Below, one piece after another: positions 18,838 to 27,084 of a DNA stretch of 64,000 bases. The notes beneath the pieces are model-generated. The model was not told where the DNA came from and searched no databases. It saw nothing but the letters and a program-made list of their open reading frames with translations. The DNA comes from Rhodococcus jostii RHA1 (GTDB lineage Bacteria > Actinomycetota > Actinomycetes > Mycobacteriales > Mycobacteriaceae), in the NCBI RefSeq assembly GCF_000014565.1, contig NC_008269.1, forward strand, positions 434,001 through 498,000. Reading direction: 5' to 3'. A program made the translations under genes and the position numbers. How positions within the stretch are numbered: position 1 is the stretch's first letter; every line of letters starts with the position of its first letter.

Positions 18838-19866
18838 TCACTCATTACCGGCCGCCGCCGCCTTCCTCACGGGTGCCTTCCCAGCGGCCTTTTTCACAGG
18901 CGCCTTCGCAGCGGCCTTCTTCGCCGGCACCTTCGCAGCGGCCTTCTTCGCGGGCACCTTCGCAGCGGCCTTCTTCGCGGGCACCTTCGCAGCGGCCTTC
19001 TTCGCGGGCACCTTCGCAGCGGCCTTCTTCGCGGTTTTTGCAGCGGTCTTTTTCGCCGGCGCCTTCGCGGCCGCAACCTTCCTCACGGGCGGCACCTCGG
19101 ACGGCACCCGTTTGGCGATTGCCTTGGCACCTCGCTTGGCGCGGGTCGTCTCCGACCGGGCCGGATTGGCGGCCGCAGCCTTCCTTACGGGAACCTTCCC
19201 GGCCGCAGCCTTCTTCGCGGGCACCTCCGCGGCAGCCTTCTTCGCGGGCTCCTTCACAGAAACCTCCTTGGCGGGCGACGTCTCGGACCGGGCGGCCGCA
19301 GCATTCCTCAAGGGCGGCGTCTCGGACGGCACCCGTTCGGCGATTGCCTTGGCACCTCGCTTGGCGCGGGTCGTCTCCGACCGGGCCGGATTGGCGGCCG
19401 CAGCCTTCCTCGCGGGCGCCTTCCCGGCCACAGCCTTCGCAGGTGCCTTGGCGGCAGCCTTCTTCGCGGGCGCCTTCACAGAACCCTCCTTGGCGGGCGG
19501 CGTCTCGGACCGGGCGGCCGCAGCCTTCCTCAAGGGCGGGGTCTCGGACGGCACCCGTTCGGCGATTGCCTTGGCGCCTCGCTTGGTGGGCCGCGTCTCC
19601 GACCGGGTCGGATTGGCGGAAGCGACCTCCTTCGCAGGTGACTCGGCTACAGCCTTCTTCGCGGGCGGCACCTGGGACGGGGTCGGCTCCGACTCAGGCT
19701 TGATGGTGATCTGGGGTTCCACCTCGAGTCCGGCTCTGGCTTCCTCCGACGTCTGCGTCCGTTGCCGCCGCTTGCTGCTCGTAAAGGACCAGGCGCCCTC
19801 ACCCGCGTTCCGAAGAACCGCGACTGCATTTCTGGCGGCGCGCGCGGCACCGCTGATAACGTTCAT
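18838..19866 (-). CDS. histone H1-like Lys/Ala-rich nucleoid protein
   Basis: This 342-residue low-complexity basic protein has a short N-terminal segment (MNVISGAARAARNAVAVL) followed by Lys/Ala/Pro-rich sequence. A block containing TRAKRGAKAIAERVPSE occurs about three times, and a PAKKAAAKV nonapeptide repeats tandemly near the C terminus. Such H1-like tails bind DNA non-specifically and can compact or bridge it. ATG 19866 is preceded by GGAG with good spacing. The N-terminal segment resembles that of other actinobacterial H1-like/heparin-binding proteins only loosely. Copy number of the repeats may vary between strains or be misassembled. Confidence 0.75.
   Translation of the reverse strand: MNVISGAARAARNAVAVLRNAGEGAWSFTSSKRRQRTQTSEEARAGLEVEPQITIKPESEPTPSQVPPAKKAVAESPAKEVASANPTRSETRPTKRGAKAIAERVPSETPPLRKAAAARSETPPAKEGSVKAPAKKAAAKAPAKAVAGKAPARKAAAANPARSETTRAKRGAKAIAERVPSETPPLRNAAAARSETSPAKEVSVKEPAKKAAAEVPAKKAAAGKVPVRKAAAANPARSETTRAKRGAKAIAKRVPSEVPPVRKVAAAKAPAKKTAAKTAKKAAAKVPAKKAAAKVPAKKAAAKVPAKKAAAKVPAKKAAAKAPVKKAAGKAPVRKAAAAGNE
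18908..19034. repeat. 27-bp tandem repeat inside the histone-like gene
   Basis: Four full units and one partial unit of 27 bp (nine codons; + strand core GCAGCGGCCTTCTTCGC) encode the PAKKAAAKV repeats. The last three full units are identical, which favours slippage or recombination. Confidence 0.9.
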
Positions 19867-20534
19867 GGCCAACTCCGCTAGCCTTCCGCAGTCATGGCCG
19901 CCGACGCACGCGCGGCCTCCTCGGACGTATCCATCACCGCATAGACTAATCGTGAATGTGAGTCAACGAGCGACCGGCAGAGTGTGCGGTGCATATCGGC
20001 AAGGAATACGGCTAACACAGAACGCCTCCTTGACCCAAACTGCGTGCACCCGTTTATGATTCATTCTCACTCACACTCCCTGATTCACACCTGTCGCTCC
20101 CGATGCCCGCTCGGTCGAGTGTCTGTCAGACAATGTCGGAATGTCGTCACGCAACCAGGCTTCCCGCACAATCTCGTCCCGAATCTCGCGTCGAGGCCGA
20201 AATCGGACCCGAGTCCGTGGCCTCGACGCCAAGCAGCGCGCCCAGATCCGCAATTCGGTCACCGTCCTGCACCACTGAGAATCATCCCCGAAAGTGGGAT
20301 GTGTCATCTGAGCGTTATCACCTCCGGGTCAGTGGAAGGGCGTGGAATCCCACCATGCGCATACTCCGTTCGCGATGGGCATGATTTCGGGGAAACCAAT
20401 AGGCCAGGTCGAGCATGACAACCACCTCCTCCTGCCTTGGAGTTCCCGCGGCGCCGCGCCGGCACGTCCGGGGCGACGGGAGGGGACCGCGCCAGGGAAA
20501 GTGCCATTTACGCAGGTCACGGGGGCACCGGCTG
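19867..20534. other. 668-bp region, no gene supported
   Basis: This region lies between the histone-like gene and the small secreted protein. Several short open frames exist on both strands, but none shows a family resemblance or a convincing ribosome binding site. I cannot assign a function to it. Confidence 0.35.
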
Positions 20535-20845
20535 CTATCGGAGGTGCACAGTTGCGGTGAACCCGTAACTCACAGGCGGGCAGAGCGAGACGGACGGCAG
20601 GAACGTGGGCACCTCTGGCCCCCAGGCGTAGTACACGTTGGCAGGGAATCCGAAGATCAGGCACACCATCTCCACTTGATGGGTGTTCGCGGAACCCGGG
20701 GCACGTCGACATCGCACGAGGATGAACCGTTGCACGGTGCACCCCGGCGGGTCCAGCGATGGTGCCGCGTGTGCGGGTGCCGCGGTCAGGACAGAGCGGC
20801 GGCCGCCGTCGACGCGACGAACGCGAGACGCAGAAACCGAGACAT
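20535..20845 (-). CDS. small secreted protein with an apparent frameshift in its signal peptide
   Basis: From ATG 20845, with AGAGGA upstream, the frame gives MSRFLRLAFVASTAAAAL, a typical signal-peptide start, and then stops at once. One frame over, VLTAAPAHAAPSLDPPG continues with an AHA-A signal-peptidase site and about 75 residues ending at 20535. Adding one base near 20791 would fuse the two into a normal exported protein of about 100 residues with three cysteines. I therefore read this as one gene carrying a single-base deletion, either real or a sequencing error. It lies 47 bp after the octa-RHH gene. The mature protein matches no family I know. Confidence 0.6.
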
Positions 20846-20892
20846 GGGTCCTCTGGTGATGCGGGGCCCGACCCACCATCTATTCTCGCAGC

Positions 20893-22635
20893 TCAGGTGT
20901 CGCTACCGCGGCCTCTCCGACGGATCTTCTCGCGGCGGGCATGTTTGGCCAGCAGGTGCTTCCGGCTGTTCGGAGCGCGGAACATCTCGTCGAGCATCCG
21001 GTCTTCGATGTTGTTGTGGAAGCGGAGGATGCGTTTGGCCGCCAGATACACCAGTTCCTGGCGGTTCGAGCCGAGCCGGTCGGCGAGGGCGTCGAGGTGC
21101 GCGAGGAGTTCGTCGTCGAGGGCGACGTCGACTCGGGCGGTACGGTGCGCCGGGCGCAGGTCGTGCACGGGCGCAACGTTTTCCAGGTCGCCAGTGAGGT
21201 CGCCAGAGTTGTCCAGAAGCCGGCGCACCGCGACGCGCACGAGCGCTGAGCTGAGCCGTGTGCCGTGTCGTTCGGCGAGCCGGTCGATGTCGCGTCGGGC
21301 CGACGGGCGAAGGGACACCCTGAACTTCTCGTCGAGCCCGGACACGGCGGCCTCGTCGATCAGCGCCGGCCGGTAGTTGCCGGGGGCGGCGAGGAAGCGG
21401 TGCACCGCAACCGCGACCAGGTCCCGCGGCGACGCCTCGTGGCGGGTGGCGAGAGCGCGGAAGCGGGCGGCCGTGGGAGGGTCCAGTTTCAGGGTGACCG
21501 GGTCGTGCGGGAGCGCGCGGGCCTGGGCATCGGCCCGGCGTGCCTGCGCCAACGCCTCATCGGCGTGCGGGGACCCGATGAGTCTGCGAATTCCGACGCG
21601 GAGCAGCGCGGAGACCCGGCGGGGACCGTACTCGTCTGCCAGCTCTTCCAGGCGGCGTTTGGTGTCCTCGTCGAACCGGAAGACGTGCCGGCGCCCGAAC
21701 GGGTTCCCCTGCGGACTCGGTGCTCGAGTGGGCGTGTGGGCAGGTTGGTCGGCGGCCGCGGCCTGTCGGCGGCGGGTGTCCCGGGCGAGGAGCCTGGCCC
21801 GGTTGGCGTCCCCGCGGTAGATCTCCTCGGTCACCGCCTTCTCGAGGTCCCGCGGGTTCGCCAGGAGCTGGCGGGCGGCCAGGCGCATGAGTTCGGCTCG
21901 GTCGGAGTCGAGCTGCCCGGCGAGGGTGTCGAGTTGGTCGCGCAGGTCGTCGTCGAAGTGCACGTTCGTGCGAGGGCCCAGAGTTTCCGGGGTCAGGTCG
22001 CGGGCGGTGCCGATCGTGGCCAGGTCGGCGGCGAGGTCTCCCGGGTTGTCGAGGAGTCGGCGGACCGCGACCCGGATCGCTGCGGCGGTGAGGGCGTCGC
22101 CGTTGCGGCTGATCAGCTTTTCGAGGCGGACCAGCGTGGAGCGGTTGAGGTACACGCGGGTGCGGTAGATCAGATCGGTGCGGGTGTCTTCGCGGAGCAC
22201 CGGGTGGCGGAATCGTCCTGCCGCGGTGAGGAAGCGGTGCAGTGCGACGCGGACGATCGCGCTGCGGTCGGTGTGGAACTCCTGGGCGAGTTGGCTGAGG
22301 CGAGTATTGGTGGCGGGGTCGAGGTCGAGGGGTCTTTCCGCCCAGGGGATGCGGCGGGCGTCGGCGGAGGCGCGGCGGGCCTGTCCCAGTGCTTCGGGCA
22401 CCCGGTCGGGGTCGGCGACAAGTCGGCGGGCGGCGACCCGCACCAGCGCCCCGAAGCGGCGCGGGCCGATGCCGGCGGCCAACTCCTCGAGGCGTTGTTT
22501 GGTGGTCGGATCGAGCCGGAGCGGGATCGGATCCCCCACCGGTACGCGGCCCATGTTTGTCTCGCTCATCACCGGCCATTGTTCCGGTACGTCCGGGGAC
22601 CGCGAGTCGCACCCCACGGCGCCCGCCGCCGCCAC
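20893..22635 (-). CDS. protein of eight tandem ribbon-helix-helix-like units
   Basis: This 580-residue protein has eight segments of about 40 residues, each with a short strand (for example PLRLD, RVYLN, VFRFD, RVSLR) followed by two helices ending in patterns like LVRVAARRLV or IRVAVRRLLDN. That is the strand-helix-helix pattern of RHH (Arc/MetJ) DNA-binding domains. Units lie at about 36-75, 101-138, 157-197, 223-262, 316-355, 379-417, 437-476 and 501-539. Units 5-8 match units 1-4 in order, including the linker EALxQARRA, so a four-unit block has been duplicated. RHH proteins are usually single-unit dimers of 45-100 residues. The start is ambiguous: ATG 22569 or 22554 would remove a low-quality N terminus. 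DNA binding is inferred. Confidence 0.72.
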   Translation of the reverse strand: MAAAGAVGCDSRSPDVPEQWPVMSETNMGRVPVGDPIPLRLDPTTKQRLEELAAGIGPRRFGALVRVAARRLVADPDRVPEALGQARRASADARRIPWAERPLDLDPATNTRLSQLAQEFHTDRSAIVRVALHRFLTAAGRFRHPVLREDTRTDLIYRTRVYLNRSTLVRLEKLISRNGDALTAAAIRVAVRRLLDNPGDLAADLATIGTARDLTPETLGPRTNVHFDDDLRDQLDTLAGQLDSDRAELMRLAARQLLANPRDLEKAVTEEIYRGDANRARLLARDTRRRQAAAADQPAHTPTRAPSPQGNPFGRRHVFRFDEDTKRRLEELADEYGPRRVSALLRVGIRRLIGSPHADEALAQARRADAQARALPHDPVTLKLDPPTAARFRALATRHEASPRDLVAVAVHRFLAAPGNYRPALIDEAAVSGLDEKFRVSLRPSARRDIDRLAERHGTRLSSALVRVAVRRLLDNSGDLTGDLENVAPVHDLRPAHRTARVDVALDDELLAHLDALADRLGSNRQELVYLAAKRILRFHNNIEDRMLDEMFRAPNSRKHLLAKHARREKIRRRGRGSDT

Positions 22636-22732
22636 GATCGGTCACGGCGCCTCGGCGAGCCGGAATCTGCGAAATGTACTGTGCCCCAACATCCGGGGCG
22701 GGTGCTGACGGTCGCGGGAGTGTGACTGATAC

Positions 22733-22951
22733 TCAGGAGAGGTTGAGCGGTGTGTACGGGACCGGGGGCGACGGGGTGTACTGGCTGACCGGGACGCCGC
22801 CGATGGTGCCGAACTGGTCGAGGTCCATGCGGAACACGATTCCGCGCTCGGGATCCCACTCGTAGGTGCCGAAGCCGTTCTCGGTGTGCTGCGGCGCAAT
22901 GTCGGCGGGCTTGGTCTGGTTGTCGTCGCTGCTCGGCGCGGGTTCCGTCAT
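22733..22951 (-). CDS. hypothetical small acidic protein
   Basis: This 72-residue protein begins MTEPAPSSDDN, is rich in Asp, Pro and Thr, and ends SPPVPYTPLNLS. A longer form from GTG 23053, coupled by a GTGA overlap to the truncated nuclease stop, would have 106 residues. I prefer ATG 22951, which is preceded by AAAGTTGGTGAC. No family is recognised. It follows the broken DUF1016 gene in the same direction, so its transcription may depend on what remains upstream. Confidence 0.5.
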   Translation of the reverse strand: MTEPAPSSDDNQTKPADIAPQHTENGFGTYEWDPERGIVFRMDLDQFGTIGGVPVSQYTPSPPVPYTPLNLS

Positions 22952-23049
22952 GTCACCAACTTTACAATGCTGAATTGTTATGTCGCAATCCGGTTCGGAT
23001 GGCTCATTCATATCACTGGCTCGGCCCCGGTCGGCCGATATCAGCGGGT

Positions 23050-23422
23050 TCACTGATCGGTGTCGGCACGTGGTGACGGGGTTTCCGCCAGGTGGGTGAG
23101 GGTCTCCCCCACCGCGGAGGCGAGTTCGTCATCGGTGGGGACCAGTTCCCTCACCGGCGCGGGCAGGGTGTCGTAGGTGTAGTCGGCGACCGCCAACGGT
23201 GCGGTGGTTCCAGCCAGGGAGTAGCGGACGACGTTGTCATTTCGTCCGGCGCACAGCAAGATCCCGATGGTCGGCGCGTACTGGTCGTGGTCGCGCAAGT
23301 TGTCGTCAATCCAGGACACGTAGAACCCGAGCTTGCCGACGTACTCGGGTTCGAACCGACCTACCTTCAGCTCGACCACGACGAAGCGGGCCTGGATCCA
23401 GTTGAAGAACAGCAGGTCGATG
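23050..23422 (-). pseudogene. DUF1016-type nuclease, C-terminal fragment (3' piece of a gene split by mobile elements)
   Basis: This piece encodes FIDLLFFNWIQARFVVVELK and onward, the core and end of a PDDEXK-like nuclease domain as in DUF1016 (YhcG-type) proteins; VVELK is the ExK active-site strand. It continues to the normal stop at 23050. The upstream part lies 3.5 kb away at 26944-27084 and 5.6 kb away at 28465-29035. The break is at TCGATG (23417-23422), duplicated at 26944-26949. Removal of the two insertions joins the pieces in frame. Confidence 0.88.
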
Positions 23423-23444
23423 AAATTCCGAGGTCGGAATTTTG

Positions 23445-23469
23445 TCGATTATTCCGATTCCCGGGTTAT
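23445..23469 (+). repeat. left inverted repeat of the RIT element
   Basis: This 25-bp repeat begins TCGATTATTC and ends CCCGGGTTAT. It matches the reverse complement of 26923-26947 at 24 of 25 positions. Recombinase binding here is inferred from the RIT family. Confidence 0.88.
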
Positions 23470-23644
23470 GCCGATCTGCGCGTAGGCCCTGCGCTGACGA
23501 CGTGTTTTCGGAGCGGTTGTCGGAATAGTTCCCTCAAACCGCTGACCATCTCCGGCCGATAGCGCGCTGCCGGGTCATGCCGTTGTGTTGGTTGCGGACG
23601 TTCCGATGGAGCGTCCGTGACCGTCACGATGGAAGGACGAGACC

Positions 23645-24877
23645 ATGGAACCAGCCATGTCTGTGTTGGTGGACGGAGTGTTGACGGCAGCCCGGGGTGC
23701 CGGACTGACTGAGGCATCGCTGAAGTATCAGAGGAGCTGTTGCGTGACCGTGGCACGGTACTGCACCGACCACGCGATCGACGAGTACAACGAGCAGGTC
23801 CGCGACAGGTTCCTGGCCGAGCAGGACACCCGACTGCAACAGGGCAGCATCGGTCCGGTGTTCCGGTCGTCGCTGGAGAAGACAGCGAACATGCTGCTCG
23901 AGTTCAAGCTGGCCGGGAAGGTGGCATGGCGCAGGCGGCGTCCGATGTCGACACAGCTGCCATCACGCTTCGAGACGGCCCTGCGCTTGTTCGACGAGTC
24001 GCTCTCGGGAACCCTGGCCGTCGGATCGGTCGAGTTTGCTGTAGGCGAGATCAGGCAGCTGCTTACTCATCTGCGTGACCGTGGCCATGACAGCTTCGGC
24101 AGTGTCGGGCTAGACGACGTGCGGGGATTCCTGATGGCCGTGGCCCCGAATCACCGGTCGGGCATGGGGAACACCGTGTGGGCGGTCAAGCGATTCTTCA
24201 GCTTCCTCAACGACTTCGAACTGTCCGACCTGCCAGTGCACGCGATGTTGTCACAGGTCTCACCGAGACGGATTCGGACCTTGCCGCGCTTCACCCAGGA
24301 CGAGGTCGCCCGGCTGCTAGCAGTGATCGACACCGCGACGGCCGTCGGCAACAGGGATTACGCGATGGTACGACTGGCCGTGTCGACAGGGCTGCGCTGC
24401 GGCGACATCACCGATCTGCGGTTGGAGAGCATCGACTGGCGACGCGATGAGATCAGAATCGTGCAGCGAAAGACCGCGGCCACGCTGGCGCTGCCGCTCA
24501 CCGCCGAGGCGGGCAACGCGGTCGCCGACTATGTCTTGAACGCCAGACCTGCCTCCGATGCACCCGAGGTGTTCCTGCGCGCCAACGCTCCGCACGTCAA
24601 ACTGACGGGACCGACGGGCGCGTTGATCATGAGACGCTATCTGGCCGCGGCGGGCATCCACCACAAGGCCGGCGACGGAAAGACGTTCCACGCGTTACGT
24701 CGCACCCTGGGCACCAGGCTGATCGAGACCGGTACGGAACTGCCGATGACCGCCCAAATTCTCGGTCATGCCCGAATCGACTCGTCGAAACGCTACATCG
24801 CCTTGGACACGGACTCGCTGCGCGAGTGCTACCTGCCCTTGACCGGCTTTGGATGCCGGGCGGAGGCGCTGCAATGA
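23645..24877 (+). CDS. ritA: tyrosine recombinase RitA
   Basis: This 410-residue site-specific recombinase is the first of the RIT trio. The catalytic domain from about residue 215 shows AVSTGLRCGDITDLR (first Arg), FHALRRTLGTRL (HxxR) and LGHARIDSSKRYIALD with the nucleophilic Tyr. An N-terminal SAM-like core-binding region precedes it. The ATG at 23645 has AAGGA upstream. The TGA overlaps the ritB ATG by 4 bp, which implies a fixed ratio of the three proteins. It acts with RitB and RitC in element movement, whose mechanism is only partly known. Confidence 0.9.
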   Translation: MEPAMSVLVDGVLTAARGAGLTEASLKYQRSCCVTVARYCTDHAIDEYNEQVRDRFLAEQDTRLQQGSIGPVFRSSLEKTANMLLEFKLAGKVAWRRRRPMSTQLPSRFETALRLFDESLSGTLAVGSVEFAVGEIRQLLTHLRDRGHDSFGSVGLDDVRGFLMAVAPNHRSGMGNTVWAVKRFFSFLNDFELSDLPVHAMLSQVSPRRIRTLPRFTQDEVARLLAVIDTATAVGNRDYAMVRLAVSTGLRCGDITDLRLESIDWRRDEIRIVQRKTAATLALPLTAEAGNAVADYVLNARPASDAPEVFLRANAPHVKLTGPTGALIMRRYLAAAGIHHKAGDGKTFHALRRTLGTRLIETGTELPMTAQILGHARIDSSKRYIALDTDSLRECYLPLTGFGCRAEALQ

Positions 24878-25809
24878 CCAACTACACCAGCGCGTTCGCC
24901 TCCCATATCACCGCAATGCTGGAGCTGAGGGACTCGCTGGGCCTCTACACGGGCCCGCTGCCGTTCGTGATGCAAAACTTCGACCGATTCTGCCTAGCCA
25001 AATATCCCGACACCACCGCCCTGACCCGGGAACTGGCCACCGAGTGGTGCGACGAGGGCAAGTCGGCGGGCGGGTCAGGCTACAAGATGCATGCCATCCG
25101 GTCTTTCGGCAAATGCCTTCAATCCGTCGGTGCCGATGCGTTCGTGATGCCGTCCGCCTGGATCGGCAAACCGGCCAGGCGATTACCGCACATGTTCACC
25201 GACGACGAGCTGGAACGGTTCTTCAACGCGTGTGACCGGATCGGACCGTCGAAGCTGAGCCCGTACCGCGAGCACATCATCCCTGTTGTGTTCCGCCTCA
25301 TGCTCGGCTGCGGGCTTCGACCGCAGGAGGCCCGGCGCCTACGCCGCGCCGACGTCGACCTCGACACCATGGTGCTGACCGTCGTCCAGGGGAAGCGCCG
25401 CAAAGACCGCCTCGTCCCAGTCGGCGACGACATGACCGAGCTGCTGGCGAGGTTCGACCGGCTCGCCGACGTGCGCCAGCCCGATCGCGAGTGGTTCTTC
25501 GAACAAACCTCCGGCCGGCCCTACCCGCCCCGCTGGCTGACCGCGCAGTACCACCGCGTTCGGGCAATAGCCGACGGGGTCGCCCCCGGCTCGACGCCCT
25601 ACACGCTGCGCCACAACTACGCCACCCGGACACTCGCGCGCTGGGTCGACGAAGGCCGCGACCTCGGCGTCTGGTTGCCCTACCTGTCCGCCTACATGGG
25701 CCACGCCACCTACACAGCCACCGCCTACTACGTCCACCTGCTGCCCCAGCGGATCGCCGCGACGGGCCTGACCAGCGCGGACGGGGTCATCCCGGAGCCG
25801 CCGCTATGA
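24874..25809 (+). CDS. ritB: tyrosine recombinase RitB
   Basis: This 311-residue recombinase is the second of the trio. The start is the ATG that overlaps the ritA stop, giving MTNYTSAFASHITAML. Catalytic residues are visible in LMLGCGLRPQEARRLR, the box containing TLRHNYATRTL, where Tyr stands at the usual first His position, and YMGHATYTATAYYVHL with the nucleophilic Tyr. Length is normal for RitB. It is coupled to ritC by another 4-bp ATGA overlap. Confidence 0.9.
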   Translation: MTNYTSAFASHITAMLELRDSLGLYTGPLPFVMQNFDRFCLAKYPDTTALTRELATEWCDEGKSAGGSGYKMHAIRSFGKCLQSVGADAFVMPSAWIGKPARRLPHMFTDDELERFFNACDRIGPSKLSPYREHIIPVVFRLMLGCGLRPQEARRLRRADVDLDTMVLTVVQGKRRKDRLVPVGDDMTELLARFDRLADVRQPDREWFFEQTSGRPYPPRWLTAQYHRVRAIADGVAPGSTPYTLRHNYATRTLARWVDEGRDLGVWLPYLSAYMGHATYTATAYYVHLLPQRIAATGLTSADGVIPEPPL

Positions 25810-26836
25810 GCACCCCGGCCGACACCTTCCTCAAACACCTGCGCGACTGGTTCACCGTGTTCCTGCCGAGGCAACGCGCCGCCAGCCCCCACACCATCGA
25901 ATCTGCCCGCCGCGCCTGGAACATGCTCCTGAGCCACGTCTGCGACACCGGCGGCATCCCCGTCGACAAGATCACCTTTCCGATGCTGGACCGCGCCTGC
26001 ATCACCGGGTTCCTCGAACAGACACGTGCCGAACGCAACTGGACAGCGGCAACCTACAACCAGCGCCTCGCCTGCATCCGGTCGTTCTTCAAATACGCCG
26101 CCACCGCCGAGCCGACACTCGCCATCCACCTCGCCGATCTCGCAGGCATCCCGCTGATGAAAGCGCCCGCCACCAAACCCGTCTCCCACATGAGCCAGCA
26201 AGCGATCAAAGCGCTCCTCGCCCAACCCGATCCGACCATACGGACCGGACTGCGAGACCAGTTCTTCATGATCTTGATGTATGACACCGCCGCCCGCGAC
26301 GCCGAGATGCTCTCTGCCGCCATCGGAGACCTCGACGCGACACGTCTCACCATCGACCTACTCGGCAAGGGATCCAAACCCCGCCGCATCCCCATCACGA
26401 AGGAGACCGCCGCCCACTACAGGCGCTACACCGCCGCGTTCCACCCCGACCCCCAGCTTGGCGACCCGCTGTTCTACACCATCCACAGCCACCGCAAGAG
26501 GCGCATGTCCGACGACAACGCCGCCCGGATCATTCGCCAGCACGCCCAAGCCGCCCACCGAAAATGCGCCGAAGTGCCCGCCGGAGCGCACCCCCACATG
26601 CTGCGCCATTCCCGAGCCATGCACCTCTACCAGGCAGGCATGCCGCTCGCCCTCCTCACCGAGTGGCTCGGGCACGCCGACCCTGAGACCACACTCATCT
26701 ACGCCCACGCCGACACCGAAATGAAAACCGTGCCATCCAGAAGGCCACCGCCAACGGCGCCCCGACACCCCAGCCATCCCAGGCTGTCTGGCACGACAAC
26801 GAAGACATCCTCAACCGGCTACTCGGACTCAGATGA
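25806..26836 (+). CDS. ritC: tyrosine recombinase RitC, C-terminal frameshift
   Basis: This third recombinase of the trio starts at the ATG overlapping ritB. The active-site segments MYDTAARDAEMLS, HMLRHSRAMHLYQAG and LGHADPETTLIYAHAD are all present in the first frame. After EMK at about 26722 the frame drifts into Pro/Ser-rich sequence and runs through the element end. The next frame instead gives AIQKATANGAPTPQ and then VWHDNEDILNRLLGLR, ending at TGA 26836, which is the usual RitC tail. One A lost from the AAAA run near 26721-26724 would explain this. The catalytic domain is intact, so activity may persist, or the shift may be a sequencing error. Confidence 0.82.
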
Positions 26837-26922
26837 CCGCAATATCCCGACACCCAACCAACCGAAACCAACATCACCCCAGGCTGCAAGCACAAAGCAG
26901 CCGCTCGACACCGGGCCTCGGA

Positions 26923-26947
26923 ATAACCCGGGAATCAGAATAATCGA
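26923..26947 (-). repeat. right inverted repeat of the RIT element
   Basis: This 25-bp partner of 23445-23469 has one mismatch. It starts ATAACCCGGG and ends AATAATCGA. It merges with the TCGATG duplication at 26944-26949. Confidence 0.88.
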
Positions 26948-27084
26948 TGTAGAAGTCGTCACCGTCGACGTCGAAGTGGTACTGGCGGCCGACGAACGCG
27001 AAGCCGTGACCGAGCTCGAGCAGGAACCGTTCCAACCGGGCCATCAGCGCGGCCTCGAGCTCTCGCTCCGCGACCCGATCGGTC
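26944..27084 (-). pseudogene. DUF1016-type nuclease, middle fragment
   Basis: This 141-bp piece encodes DRVAERELEAALMARLERFL and then FVGRQYHFDVDGDDFYID, the start of the PDDEXK-like domain of DUF1016 proteins with the catalytic Asp-containing strand. It is stranded between the RIT element on the left and the IS256-type element on the right. It carries one copy of each target duplication (TCGATG 26944-26949 and GATCGGTC 27077-27084). Confidence 0.87.

Larger units (their letters stand above)
23423..26943 (+). mobile_element. RIT (recombinase-in-trio) element
   Basis: Three overlapping tyrosine-recombinase genes in one direction, bounded by inverted repeats, is the defining plan of RIT elements. 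The repeats are 23445-23469 and 26923-26947, 25 bp with one mismatch, sharing the core ATAACCCGGGAATC. A 6-bp TCGATG stands on both sides (23417-23422 and 26944-26949) and I read it as the target duplication. Its last bases overlap the right repeat, so the ends are uncertain by a few bases. The left end carries an extra hairpin (AAATTCCGA-GG-TCGGAATTT, 23423-23442). The element interrupts a DUF1016 nuclease gene. Confidence 0.85.

Noticed and set aside
18908..19034. CRISPR-like array
   Set aside because: The 27-bp repeats are contiguous with no spacers and encode a Lys/Ala-rich tail in frame.
21265..22725. 486-codon frame opposite the octa-RHH gene
   Set aside because: Its Val/Glu/Gly/Arg-rich composition is typical of antisense frames in GC-rich genes. 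The minus-strand frame has eight matching structural units.
25491..25805. Upstream extension of ritC
   Set aside because: It overlaps ritB out of frame. The ATGA overlap marks the true start.
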